From positions 1-59,925 of the forward strand of contig CAJWEM010000005.1 in the NCBI GenBank assembly GCA_913031205.1: a DNA stretch of 59,925 nucleotides, read 5' to 3'. The notes under the pieces are model-generated. The model saw only the letters and a list, made by a program, of their open reading frames with translations. It ran no database searches and was not told the DNA's origin. The stretch's first letter is position 1. Each line of letters begins with the position of its first letter. Source of the stretch: an uncultured Gammaproteobacteria bacterium (lineage in GTDB: Bacteria; Pseudomonadota; Gammaproteobacteria; Poriferisulfidales; GCA-002705445). Positions 15,630 to 25,100 of the stretch are shown piece by piece. Position numbers and translations under genes: made by a program.

Positions 15630-17108
15630 TCAACGCATTAAAGGGAATAAAAGAACATCTCGAATAGATGGCGAGTCACTGAGGATCATTACAAGCCTAT
15701 CAATCCCAATACCCTCTCCTGCCGTAGGAGGCATACCATATTCTAGCGCTTCAATGTAATCTTCGTCTAAATACATTGCCTCTTTATCGCCTTTATCCTT
15801 GAGCTCAACTTGTTTTTCAAATCTTAACCTTTGATCGTCAGGATCATTTAATTCAGAAAATCCGTTCGCAATTTCTTTTCCCATAATAAAAAATTCAAAC
15901 CTATCAGCGATTTTCGGATTGTCATCATTTACACGCGCTAAGGGTGAAACTTCTATTGGATATTCAGTAATAAATGTTGGATTTATAAGATTAGCCTCAA
16001 CGTTTTTTTCAAAAATTGCAAAATGCATTTCACCAAGTGATTGATGAATTTCTGTATCGATTTGCTTCGTCTTACAGTATTCTTTCAAGTATTTTTCATT
16101 TAATAAATGATCTTCTTCAAGTTCCTTTGAAAATTTTAAAATTGATTCAGACAGCGTCATTCTCGAAAATGGTTTTGAAAAATCTATGTCGTAATCTTGG
16201 TATTTTAAAATATCTGAATTTTTTACTTCCTTGACAACTTTTTTTAATAATTCTTCCGTTAAATTCATCATATCTATATAATTTGAATATGTTTGATAAA
16301 ACTCAATCATTGTGAATTCAGGATTATGTTTTGAAGAAACACCTTCATTTCTAAAGTTTCTATTAATTTCATAAATTTTGCTAAAACCTCCAACAATTAA
16401 CCTTTTTAAGAAAAGTTCAGGAGCGATTCTCATATATAAATTCATATCTAAAGTATTATGATGTGTCACAAATGGTCTTGCAGTAGCGCCCCCAGGAATT
16501 TTGTGCATCATGGGCGTTTCGACCTCTATATAACCATGATTATCAAAAAAATTTCTTATACTCTTCATAGTTTTGAATCTAATATCAAAGGTTTTTTTTG
16601 TTTCTTCATTGCATATCAGGTCTAAGTAACGCTTTCTGTACTTTATTTCTTGATCTGTAAGGCCGTGGTATTTTTCAGGAAGTGGTCTTAAAGATTTTGT
16701 TACTATGTCAAAGTGTGAGCAATAAATTGTCAGCTCTCCGGTTTTTGTTTTAAACAAATAACCTTCAACATGAACAATATCACCAATGTCAGATTCTTTG
16801 AATAATTGAAAAATATCTTTATCTAGGCTTGTTTTGTCAACGTAAAATTGCAAACTACCAGTTTCATCTTTTAAATTAGCAAAACTAGATTTACCCATTA
16901 CCCTTTTTGTCATCATTCGCCCATTTACAACAAATAATTTTTCTTTATCATCAATTACATCATTTTCTATTGATTTTTTAATAATTGATTCGATTGTATA
17001 ACCTTTAAGAAAATTATTTTTATAGCTATTTCCACTTTCTTTTAGTTTTTGGAGTTTCTTTCTTCTCTCTAAAATGAGTCTGTGCGATTCATCTGTTTTT
17101 TTATTCAT
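15630..17108 (-). CDS. lysS: Lysyl-tRNA synthetase (class II)
   Basis: Loads lysine on tRNA-Lys; about 492 aa, the usual length. The anticodon-binding OB domain is N-terminal, followed by class II motifs: motif 2 around FRNEGVSSKHNPEFTMIEFY and motif 3 GEGIGIDRLVM near the C terminus. ATG at 17108 overlaps the end of prfB and has GGGTG at a suitable distance; an in-frame GTG at 17117 is the alternative. prfB-lysS is a conserved gammaproteobacterial pair. Confidence 0.97.
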   Translation of the reverse strand: MNKKTDESHRLILERRKKLQKLKESGNSYKNNFLKGYTIESIIKKSIENDVIDDKEKLFVVNGRMMTKRVMGKSSFANLKDETGSLQFYVDKTSLDKDIFQLFKESDIGDIVHVEGYLFKTKTGELTIYCSHFDIVTKSLRPLPEKYHGLTDQEIKYRKRYLDLICNEETKKTFDIRFKTMKSIRNFFDNHGYIEVETPMMHKIPGGATARPFVTHHNTLDMNLYMRIAPELFLKRLIVGGFSKIYEINRNFRNEGVSSKHNPEFTMIEFYQTYSNYIDMMNLTEELLKKVVKEVKNSDILKYQDYDIDFSKPFSRMTLSESILKFSKELEEDHLLNEKYLKEYCKTKQIDTEIHQSLGEMHFAIFEKNVEANLINPTFITEYPIEVSPLARVNDDNPKIADRFEFFIMGKEIANGFSELNDPDDQRLRFEKQVELKDKGDKEAMYLDEDYIEALEYGMPPTAGEGIGIDRLVMILSDSPSIRDVLLFPLMR

Positions 17109-18211
17109 TTTTTTCACCCATCTTTAAACTAGCTTCAATAAACATGTCAATATTACCATCTAAAACCGATTGAGTATTGCTTGTTTCAATATTTGTTCTC
17201 AAATCCTTAATTCTTGATTGATCTAATACGTATGATCTTATTTGGCTTCCCCAGCCAATGTCAGCTTTTTGGCTCTCAATATTTTCTTGTTCATTTTTTT
17301 TCTTTTGAATTTCTATTTCGTAAAGCTTTGCTTTTAGTTGCTTTAAAGCTGTTTCTTTATTCTTATGCTGAGATCTCCCATTTTGACACTGAGTAACCAC
17401 ACCAGACTTTAGGTGCGTAATTCTAACAGCAGATTCTGTTTTATTAACATGTTGACCTCCAGCGCCACTTGCCCTAAATACATCAATTCTTAGCTCACTT
17501 GGGTCGACTTCAATTTCAATATCATCATTAATTTCAGGCGTAACAAATATAGATGCAAATGACGTATGTCTTCTGTTTCCTGAATCAAATGGAGACTTGC
17601 GAACCAACCTATGAACACCTGTCTCTGTTTTTAACCATCCAAATGCATATTCGCCATCAAACTTTAATGTTGAGCTTTTAATTCCAGCTACCTCGCCGCT
17701 TGTTATGCTAATTGTTTCCACAGAGAAACTATTTTTCTCTCCCCATCGCAAGTACATTCTTTGAAGCATTTCTGCCCAGTCTTGAGCCTCGGTACCACCT
17801 GAGCCAGCTTGAATATCTAAGTAAGCATTACATTTATCAGATTTTCCTGAAAAAATCTTTAGAAAAGATAACTTTTCGATAGAAACTTTAATTTTTTTAA
17901 TTTCATTATTTAAATATTCAGCAACCTCGTTAGACTGATCCTCGTCATATAAATCTTTAAATTCTTTAATTTGAATAAAGTCTTCATTAATTTTTGAAAA
18001 TTCAGAAATTTCTTTCTCTAAAGAAGATTTTTTCTTTGATAAAGACAAGGATTTATCTCTATCTGACCAAATATTTTCATCTTGAAGCTGTACTTCTAGT
18101 CCTTGAACTTCCTCTTTTTTTGAATCAATGTCAAAGAAACCTCCCAACCTCTAAAATTTCTTTTTCAATATGGGTAATTTGCATATCGAAATCATTTTCA
18201 AGCTTATTCAT
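17101..18211 (-). CDS. prfB: Peptide chain release factor 2, expressed by programmed +1 frameshift
   Basis: RF2 ends translation at UGA and UAA. Reading starts at ATG 18211 (MNKLENDFDMQITHIEKE...), runs 26 codons to CTT, meets TGA at 18131-18133, and must slip forward one base to continue with GAC in the frame that encodes the remaining 343 residues, giving about 369 aa. The SPF tripeptide that recognises UGA/UAA (RKSPFDSGNRRH) and the catalytic GGQ (SGAGGQHVNK) are present. Starting at TTG 18147 would lose the N-terminal helix, so the frameshift reading is preferred. It lies 4 bases after proA and overlaps lysS. Confidence 0.95.
18131..18145 (-). promoter_or_regulatory. prfB programmed +1 frameshift site
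   Basis: On the minus strand the sequence reads GGGAGG TTT CTT TGA C: a Shine-Dalgarno-like GGGAGG at 18140-18145, three spacer bases, the slippery CTT at 18134-18136 and an in-frame TGA at 18131-18133 followed by C. Spacing matches the E. coli site, where low RF2 lets the ribosome slip and so autoregulates RF2 synthesis. Confidence 0.95.
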
Positions 18212-18215
18212 AATA

Positions 18216-19472
18216 TTACCTTATGTTTCCATCGCCAATAACAATATATTTTTCGTTAGTTAAGCCCTCTATTCCTACTGGGCCACGTGCATGAAGTTTA
18301 TTTGTGCTAATGCCAATTTCTGCGCCTAATCCGTACTCGAATCCATCGGCAAAACGTGAGGAAGCATTGTGCATCACTGAGCTTGAATCGACGTTCCTTA
18401 AAAAAGAATTAGCAACTTGATCGTTCTCCGTAACGATAACATCTGTATGACCTGAGCCATATGTTGAAATATGATTAATAGCTCCTGATAAATCTTCTAC
18501 TATTATAATTGAAAGAATAGAATCTAAATATTCAGTTTCCCAATCTTCTTGCGTTGCATCTTTGACAGAATTTATAATTTTTTTTGTTTTTGAGCAGCCT
18601 CTAAGTTCTACTTTTTTCTCAACTAACTTTTCTTCCAATAAAGGAAGGAATTTTTCAGATATATTGGTGTCAACAATAAGAGTTTCCATAGCATTGCACA
18701 CGCCGGTCCTTTGGGTTTTTGAGTTCACTGAAATCTCCAAGGCTTTATTAATATCTGCATCCTCATGAATATAAACATGGCATATACCGTCTAAGTGCTT
18801 CAAAACAGGTATTGATGAAATTTCATCCACTAGCTTAATTAAGTTCTTACCGCCCCTTGGTATAACAATATCGATAGAGTCATTCCTAACTAATAATTCA
18901 TTCACAATTTTTCTGTCTACTTTGTTTATAAGCTGAACGGCATTTGTGTTTACATTATTTTCTTGCAATGCTTTTTTAACACATTTTTCTAGTACAATAT
19001 TTGTTCTGATAGACTCAGACCCTCCCCTCAGAATAATTGAATTACCAGATTTGATGCTAAGAGCAGATGCATCAATTGTAACATTTGGCCTAGATTCGTA
19101 TATCATTGCAATTACTCCTAGAGGCATAGACATCTTGCCGACTTTAATTCCGCTAGGCATCGTTTTTAGTTCTTTTATATCCCCAACAGGATCATCTATA
19201 GCAATTATTTCTACAATACTATCAATCATCGCATCAATTCTAAGATCATTAAGAAGAAGTCTGTCTATGAAGGATTCCGCAAAATTCTCACTTTTTTTAA
19301 GAGCTTCTATATCTATCTTATTCTCTGACTTTATATCTTCTCTGTTCTTCTTAATTTCATTCACTAAATCATTGAGAATTGAATCTTTTTGGGTCTGAGT
19401 AATACAAGAAATTTCACGTGATGATTCACGCGCGAGTAAGCACACATTGTCTACATAGCTATTAATATCCAT
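18216..19472 (-). CDS. proA: Gamma-glutamyl phosphate reductase
   Basis: Second step of proline synthesis: NADPH reduction of glutamyl-5-phosphate. The 418-aa protein is full length and has the catalytic Cys in RTGVCNAMETL, the GGSESIRTN region and the family ending HARGPVGIEGLT. It lies between holA and prfB on one strand; proB is not in the window. Spacing to holA (12 bases) and prfB (4 bases) suggests a shared transcript. Confidence 0.96.
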   Translation of the reverse strand: MDINSYVDNVCLLARESSREISCITQTQKDSILNDLVNEIKKNREDIKSENKIDIEALKKSENFAESFIDRLLLNDLRIDAMIDSIVEIIAIDDPVGDIKELKTMPSGIKVGKMSMPLGVIAMIYESRPNVTIDASALSIKSGNSIILRGGSESIRTNIVLEKCVKKALQENNVNTNAVQLINKVDRKIVNELLVRNDSIDIVIPRGGKNLIKLVDEISSIPVLKHLDGICHVYIHEDADINKALEISVNSKTQRTGVCNAMETLIVDTNISEKFLPLLEEKLVEKKVELRGCSKTKKIINSVKDATQEDWETEYLDSILSIIIVEDLSGAINHISTYGSGHTDVIVTENDQVANSFLRNVDSSSVMHNASSRFADGFEYGLGAEIGISTNKLHARGPVGIEGLTNEKYIVIGDGNIR

Positions 19473-19484
19473 AAATATATTATA

Positions 19485-20513
19485 TTAAGTATATTTAATT
19501 ACTGAAAGTTTATTTTTTGCTAGAGAAACTGATAAATCATAAATTGAATCCCATATATTTCCATATAATGCACCTTTTGATTGCATATCAATTCTCACTA
19601 AAACACCTATATATGACTCAATTTTCTTAATAGATAGTTTATCAATAGAATTCGATACCAGATTTTTTCGCTCGTAAGGCCAAATATTTTTTAAGATCTC
19701 CTGTTTCGATTTTCCCTCATTTATTGACTCAATATAAAATAGAATCGATCTTAAAGTTCTTATAAAAGACCATATTATGTATTGAGTAGGATAATCATTA
19801 TTTTTTAAAAAACTATAACAACTATTAACTTTTTTTAAATTACCATCTATTGCATAATCAACTAAATTATTTGCTACATAGTCAGTATTTTCTGATAGGA
19901 TTTTATTCAAAAAATTTTGGTCAACCTCCCTTTTATCGCCTAACATCAAATCTATTTTAATTAAAGTCTGACTTGCAGAGACCATATTTCCCTCAAACAT
20001 ATCAGCAATGTAATTTATACAATTTTTATCAATTTTATAATTGTATTTTTTAATCAAAATACATATTTCGTCTATCATATTTTTTCTTGTCATTGGGAAA
20101 ATTCTTATTAACCCAACATTATCATTTTTCAATCCTAAATATTTTTTTCTAAATTCAGTAGCTTTTAATTCAGGAAGTCTAAAAATTAAAATAATGTCTT
20201 GTGAAATTGAATCTGTGCACTCTAGAATATTTTTTTCAGCTTGTATTCCAACAGATTTTGTGAGGAATCTAAGCTCTATTATTTTTTTCTCAGAAAATAG
20301 AGATAAATTTGAATTAGTGGTTTCAAAACTTTTCCAGTCAAATGATTTTTCAACATACAGAATCTCGTGTTCCTCGAAACCGGTCTGTTGCGCTTTATTA
20401 ATAATTTTTTGCGTACAGGTGTCCTCTTGGTATGATTCATTTCCTGTAATAATATAGATTGGATGTATTTTTTTATCTAACTCGTTAGTTAATTGATTGT
20501 AATATATTTGCAT
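19485..20513 (-). CDS. holA: DNA polymerase III delta subunit
   Basis: Clamp-loader wrench that opens the beta clamp. The 342-aa protein is full length with the N-terminal IYIITGNESYQEDTC segment and the conserved IFRLPELKATEFRKKY region; the ATPase-like fold lacks a functional P-loop, as expected for delta. In E. coli holA directly follows leuS-lptE; here a two-gene insertion in the opposite direction separates it from lptE. Confidence 0.9.
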   Translation of the reverse strand: MQIYYNQLTNELDKKIHPIYIITGNESYQEDTCTQKIINKAQQTGFEEHEILYVEKSFDWKSFETTNSNLSLFSEKKIIELRFLTKSVGIQAEKNILECTDSISQDIILIFRLPELKATEFRKKYLGLKNDNVGLIRIFPMTRKNMIDEICILIKKYNYKIDKNCINYIADMFEGNMVSASQTLIKIDLMLGDKREVDQNFLNKILSENTDYVANNLVDYAIDGNLKKVNSCYSFLKNNDYPTQYIIWSFIRTLRSILFYIESINEGKSKQEILKNIWPYERKNLVSNSIDKLSIKKIESYIGVLVRIDMQSKGALYGNIWDSIYDLSVSLAKNKLSVIKYT

Positions 20514-20558
20514 TTTATTTATATTACATTATTAAATTATAAACTTAAATTTTTATTT

Positions 20559-21440
20559 ATGAATATTAACAAAAAGAATATTGGCTTTATTGGTACTGGA
20601 ATAATTGGATATCCAATGGCAAAAAATCTTATTAGATGCAAGTTTTCTACATTTGCTTATGTTCGTAATAAAAGAAAGGTTAAAGATCTTAATAATATTG
20701 GCTGTCATGTTATTAATAAACTTGATGAATTTTATCATAAGATCGATATCTTAATACTTGCTGTATCTGACACAAAAGATGTCAAAGAGATATTGGTTGG
20801 GAAAAATGGATTAGTTAGATTTAAAAATAAACCAAATATTATTATTGATATGAGCACAATATGTCCTATCGAGACAATTTCCTTATCAAAAAAACTAGCT
20901 AAACAAAAAATTTCACTTATTGATGCGCCTGTATCTGGTGGAGAAATTGGGGCAATTAAAGGAAATCTATCAATAATGGTTGGCGGAAAGAAAGAAGCAG
21001 TAAAAAAAGTTATGCCGATTTTAAAAGTTCTCGGCGAGAAAATTACACATGTTGGTAATTCAGGTTCTGGGCAGGTTGCCAAAGCATGTAACCAACTTAT
21101 AGTTGGACAAACAATAAATGCTGTAAGTGAAGCATTCATATTAGCTGATAAATTCAACGTTAATAAAAAAAATATTCGTGAAGCATTACTTGGTGGGTTT
21201 GCTAATAGTAAAATTCTTGAAGTTCATGGTCAAAGAATGTTGGAAAATAAATATAAACCAGGTTTTAAAACAAAACTGCATGCAAAAGATATGAGAATTG
21301 TTAAAAATATTACAAAAAAGAAAAAATTAAATTTATCTGGTGTTAATATTGTTCACAAATTTATGCAAATAACAAATAAAATAGGTCATGGTGAAAAAGA
21401 CTCGTCTGCTTATTACTTATCTCTAAAAAGTAAAAAATAA
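20559..21440 (+). CDS. 3-hydroxyisobutyrate dehydrogenase-family oxidoreductase
   Basis: NAD(P)-dependent beta-hydroxyacid dehydrogenase of 293 aa. The dinucleotide loop is GFIGTGIIGYPMA (near residue 8), the substrate motif is DAPVSGGEIGA, and the catalytic Lys lies in GQVAKACNQ. Family members include tartronate semialdehyde reductase, 3-hydroxyisobutyrate dehydrogenase and succinic semialdehyde reductases; no other degradation gene is nearby to choose between them. ATG at 20559 fits the family; an in-frame ATG at 20493 would run over the holA start. It abuts the following membrane-protein gene. Confidence 0.9.
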   Translation: MNINKKNIGFIGTGIIGYPMAKNLIRCKFSTFAYVRNKRKVKDLNNIGCHVINKLDEFYHKIDILILAVSDTKDVKEILVGKNGLVRFKNKPNIIIDMSTICPIETISLSKKLAKQKISLIDAPVSGGEIGAIKGNLSIMVGGKKEAVKKVMPILKVLGEKITHVGNSGSGQVAKACNQLIVGQTINAVSEAFILADKFNVNKKNIREALLGGFANSKILEVHGQRMLENKYKPGFKTKLHAKDMRIVKNITKKKKLNLSGVNIVHKFMQITNKIGHGEKDSSAYYLSLKSKK

Positions 21441-22147
21441 TGCTAATTTTAAAATCATTACTGTTTGGGATGTATTTTATAAAAATTTCTTATAGAAATT
21501 ATCTCCCTCTTTTATTTTTTTTACTTTTATTTAATTACATAGTTCAAAATATAAATAATCCTTTATTAATATTCTTGTCTTTTATACTTTATTTGGTTAT
21601 ATCTTCTCCAATTTGTGTCAACATATATAGAAGCATAATTTTAGAAAAGCCACTTGGAAATCACTACTTACAATTTTTATACGAAGAATACACAAAACTG
21701 TTTATTAAAAAGCTATTTGTTTTAATTTCAGCAATAATTGGAATTTATATTATTCATATAATGATCCTTTCTCCCTTTATACCACAAGATATTTCAAAAA
21801 TGACAATTTTTTTATACGTGCTTTTTCTATATATGATTTATATTTACACAAGACTATTTTTTATTTTGCCAGCAGCAGCATTAGGGAAATCTTATAGTTT
21901 TAAAGAATGTTATTTTATGACCAAAGGGAATTCTATCAAAATATTTTTATACTATATAGCATTAGTGATACCCTATGTTATTCTAAATAATTATATATCA
22001 GATTTATTTTATAGCAGCAAAGACTACGTTGGTTTAGTATTAGGAATTTCATTTCAAATGATATTTATTGTGTTAAGCACATCACTAGTTGCATACCTAT
22101 ATAAAGGTATTATAGACTCAGACCCTTCCCTCAGAATAAAAGATTAA
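21440..22147 (+). CDS. Unknown integral membrane protein
   Basis: A 235-aa, very hydrophobic protein with about six predicted transmembrane segments and few charges: ten or so N-terminal residues, hydrophobic blocks near 20-38, 38-60, 90-112, 120-142, 165-185 and 198-222, then a polar tail SDPSLRIKD. I recognise no family. The KPLGNHYLQFLYEEYTKLFIKK loop and an AALGKSYSFKECYFMTKGN loop are the only strongly polar parts. The start overlaps the stop of the dehydrogenase gene by one base, so the two are probably translated together. Base composition is lower in G+C than in most neighbours. Confidence 0.75.
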   Translation: MLILKSLLFGMYFIKISYRNYLPLLFFLLLFNYIVQNINNPLLIFLSFILYLVISSPICVNIYRSIILEKPLGNHYLQFLYEEYTKLFIKKLFVLISAIIGIYIIHIMILSPFIPQDISKMTIFLYVLFLYMIYIYTRLFFILPAAALGKSYSFKECYFMTKGNSIKIFLYYIALVIPYVILNNYISDLFYSSKDYVGLVLGISFQMIFIVLSTSLVAYLYKGIIDSDPSLRIKD

Positions 22148-22158
22148 TCTAGTAAAAT

Positions 22159-22632
22159 CTAAATTTTACTCCTAACAAAATTAATAGCCTGGATTTCTAA
22201 ATATTTCTTTATATCATTTTTTATTGTATTTTCCTCGCTTTCAGAGCTATTAATACTAGATGAGGAGAATTTGTGATCTTTTGATAAAGAGAAAATTTTA
22301 TTCCTAAATAATGTTGATCCATCTTTATCTTCAAGAGTTATCAAGATCGTTCCAGTTATTGTAAATTCATTTTCAGTAGCATTACTTGTAACCGACGTTG
22401 TTTCTTTTGTATAGTTTGGGCCTTCTATGGAAATACTATACATGAACTCATTATTATTAATTTTAAACCCAGCATTAATGAAAGATTGCTTAAAATTTTG
22501 ATTAGAGAGTATTTTGATAACCGCAACTTTTCCTTGGTTTTCACCAATGGTTTCAAGCCCACCAAGTTTATAACCGCAGCTAGCAAGAAAAATAAACGAA
22601 ATACAATAACTAAATATTTTAAAATTATTCAT
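22159..22632 (-). CDS. lptE: LPS-assembly lipoprotein LptE
   Basis: Outer-membrane lipoprotein that plugs LptD and helps deliver lipopolysaccharide to the cell surface. The 157-aa protein has a short signal peptide and lipobox FLASC (Cys19), followed by GYKLGG, typical of LptE. Sequence beyond this is weakly conserved, so the call rests also on position: it overlaps the leuS stop by 4 bases, as leuS-lptE does in many Gammaproteobacteria. Confidence 0.87.
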   Translation of the reverse strand: MNNFKIFSYCISFIFLASCGYKLGGLETIGENQGKVAVIKILSNQNFKQSFINAGFKINNNEFMYSISIEGPNYTKETTSVTSNATENEFTITGTILITLEDKDGSTLFRNKIFSLSKDHKFSSSSINSSESEENTIKNDIKKYLEIQAINFVRSKI

Positions 22633-25043
22633 ACCACTATATTAACAAGTTTGTCTTGAATATATATTATTTTTTTTATTTTTTTATTATCTGTATATTT
22701 TTTAATTTCATCTAATGATAATATTATATTTTCTATTTCTTCTTTTGATATACCAGTATTAACTTCAATTTTTTTTCGAACTTTACCATTAATCTGAACA
22801 ACCACCAATGAAATATCACTTACTAAAAATTCTTTATTTGCTTTTGGCCAACTTATTTTTTCTTTCATGTTGGTAATATTTAATTCTTTTGAAATTTCTT
22901 GGCATATATGGGGCGTTATTGGATTTAAAATAAGAATTATTTTTTCGTAAGATTCTTTAAGTATTTTTATACTTATATTATTGGTCTCTAAATGTTTTGA
23001 AATGTTATTAAGTAACTCCATACAGGTTGAAACTATCGTATTTAAGCTTAGTCTTTTACCATAATCTTCGGTAACCTTTGCAATGACTTGATTTGTCATA
23101 ATTTGGATTTTTTTTTCTTCTTTGTTATCTATGTTTGTAACAGATTTCTCAGAATTTTTTATTTTATAGCCAACTGACCAAATTTTATTAAGAAATCTAT
23201 GCGCGCCTTCAACACCATTCTCAGACCATTCTAATGAATTTTCTATTGGCGCTGCAAAAATAACAAATAGTCTTACGGTATCGGCCCCATACTTTTCTAT
23301 TAAATCTTCAGGATTTATTACATTACCTTTTGATTTTGACATTTTTGAGCCATCTTTTAAAACCATACCTTGTGTTACTAAAGACTTAAAAGGCTCATTT
23401 GATTTAACTAAACCCTCGTCTCTAAGTAACTTATGAAAGAAACGCGCATATAAAAGATGGAGTACTGCATGCTCTATACCACCAACGTATATATCAACTG
23501 GCATCCAATAATCTGCTTCTTTGCCGACCATCTGTTTACTATTGTCTGGCGAACAAAATCTTGATTGGTACCAGCTAGATTCAAAAAATGTATCTAACGT
23601 ATCGGTTTCTCTTATAGCTTTTAAGCCAGTTTTTTTACATTTTGTATGTTTCCAGCTTGAATGGTTATCCAAAGGATTGCCTGTTTTTGAAAAATCCACG
23701 TCTTCAGGAAGCTCAATTGGCAATTCGTCAAGGTCAACTGGGATAATTTCGCCATCTTCTCTATAAATAATTGGGATTGGACATCCCCAATATCTTTGTC
23801 TAGAAATTCCCCAATCTCTTAACCTAAAATTTTTCTTTGCCTGGCCAATATTATTTTTTTCGATAAATTCAATAATAGATTTTGATGCAGAGGTATTCTC
23901 TAAACCATTAAATTCACTTGAATTTATGATATAACCTCTCCCAGTATATACTTCTTCATTAGAAGCATCTTCGTTTTCTATTACTTTTATAATTTCTAGG
24001 CTGTATTTTTTAGCAAAATCGAAATCTCTTTGGTCATGGGCTGGTACGCCCATTACTGCTCCTGTTCCATACCCAGTTAAAACGTAGTTTGATACCCAAA
24101 TTGGAATTTTTTTATTGTTAAGTGGATGAATCGCATGAAGACCGGTAAAAATACCGTTTATTTTTTTATCTGTCTTATCATGAGAATCCTTTTCGTTGAT
24201 AATTTTTTTTGCAAATTCTTTTAGCTCTAATGATAAATTATCAATTAATTGATGATCTGCTGCGATAGCAAGAAATGTAACTCCAAATATTGTGTCAGGG
24301 CGAGTAGTAAAAACTTTAATAATATCATTTGATTCTGTTAAAAAATCAAATTCAGCACCATTTGATTCACCAATCCAGTTTTTTTGCATAGTAATTACGT
24401 TATCAGGCCAAAAGTCGGTTAATTCATCAAGATCATTCAATAATTCTTCAGAGTATGATGATGTCTTTAAAAACCATTGCGATATTTTCTTTTTTTCTAC
24501 TTCAGCTCCTGATCTCCAGCCTTTACCATCAATAACTTGTTCATTTGCTAAAACTGTTTTGTCAATGGGATCCCAATTTACTAAAGATTCTTTTTTGTAA
24601 ACGAGCTTTTTTTCGAAAAGTTTTATAAAAAACCATTGTTCCCATTTATAATAGTCTTTTGAGCAGGTTGATATTTCCCTATCCCAATCATAACTTAAAC
24701 CTAATTTCATAAGTTGATTTCTCATATTCTCAATATTTGAAGATGTCCATTCCAGAGGAGATAGGTTATTCTGCATAGCTGCATTTTCGGCAGGTAAGCC
24801 AAAAGCATCCCATCCGATTGGGTGAAGAACGTTTTCTCCAAGCATACGATGAAATCTTGCTATAACATCGCTAATTGTATAGTTTCTGACGTGTCCAATA
24901 TGAAGATTACCGCTTGGGTAAGGGAACATTGATAAGCAATAAAACTTTTTCTCCGAAGATACATCTGCCCTAAAGGTTTTATTGGATATCCATTCTTTTT
25001 GAACTTTTTCTTCAATATTTTTTGGATTGTAAATTTCCTGCAT
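22629..25043 (-). CDS. leuS: Leucyl-tRNA synthetase
   Basis: Class I synthetase of 804 aa, slightly shorter than E. coli LeuRS (860). Motif HIGH appears as GNLHIGHVRNY near residue 45, KMSKS as DGSKMSKSKGN in the C-terminal half, and the CP1 editing domain includes TTRPDTIFGVT and GTGAVMGVPAHDQRD. The C-terminal domain is present. It is divergent from nhaA and overlaps lptE. Confidence 0.97.
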   Translation of the reverse strand: MQEIYNPKNIEEKVQKEWISNKTFRADVSSEKKFYCLSMFPYPSGNLHIGHVRNYTISDVIARFHRMLGENVLHPIGWDAFGLPAENAAMQNNLSPLEWTSSNIENMRNQLMKLGLSYDWDREISTCSKDYYKWEQWFFIKLFEKKLVYKKESLVNWDPIDKTVLANEQVIDGKGWRSGAEVEKKKISQWFLKTSSYSEELLNDLDELTDFWPDNVITMQKNWIGESNGAEFDFLTESNDIIKVFTTRPDTIFGVTFLAIAADHQLIDNLSLELKEFAKKIINEKDSHDKTDKKINGIFTGLHAIHPLNNKKIPIWVSNYVLTGYGTGAVMGVPAHDQRDFDFAKKYSLEIIKVIENEDASNEEVYTGRGYIINSSEFNGLENTSASKSIIEFIEKNNIGQAKKNFRLRDWGISRQRYWGCPIPIIYREDGEIIPVDLDELPIELPEDVDFSKTGNPLDNHSSWKHTKCKKTGLKAIRETDTLDTFFESSWYQSRFCSPDNSKQMVGKEADYWMPVDIYVGGIEHAVLHLLYARFFHKLLRDEGLVKSNEPFKSLVTQGMVLKDGSKMSKSKGNVINPEDLIEKYGADTVRLFVIFAAPIENSLEWSENGVEGAHRFLNKIWSVGYKIKNSEKSVTNIDNKEEKKIQIMTNQVIAKVTEDYGKRLSLNTIVSTCMELLNNISKHLETNNISIKILKESYEKIILILNPITPHICQEISKELNITNMKEKISWPKANKEFLVSDISLVVVQINGKVRKKIEVNTGISKEEIENIILSLDEIKKYTDNKKIKKIIYIQDKLVNIVV

Positions 25044-25100
25044 CTTATTATTTTGTTATACTTTTATTAATTTATAGATCTAACATATAATGACTTAATT

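Noticed and set aside
18131-18133. In-frame TGA in prfB suggesting a pseudogene
   Set aside because: It sits exactly in the RF2 programmed frameshift signal, and the rest of the gene is intact with SPF and GGQ motifs.
18946-19398. Long antisense frame inside proA
   Set aside because: It lies wholly opposite a conserved enzyme, has no family match, and such frames arise from codon bias in AT-rich coding DNA. The same holds for frames opposite holA (20041-20457) and fabD (36200-36697).
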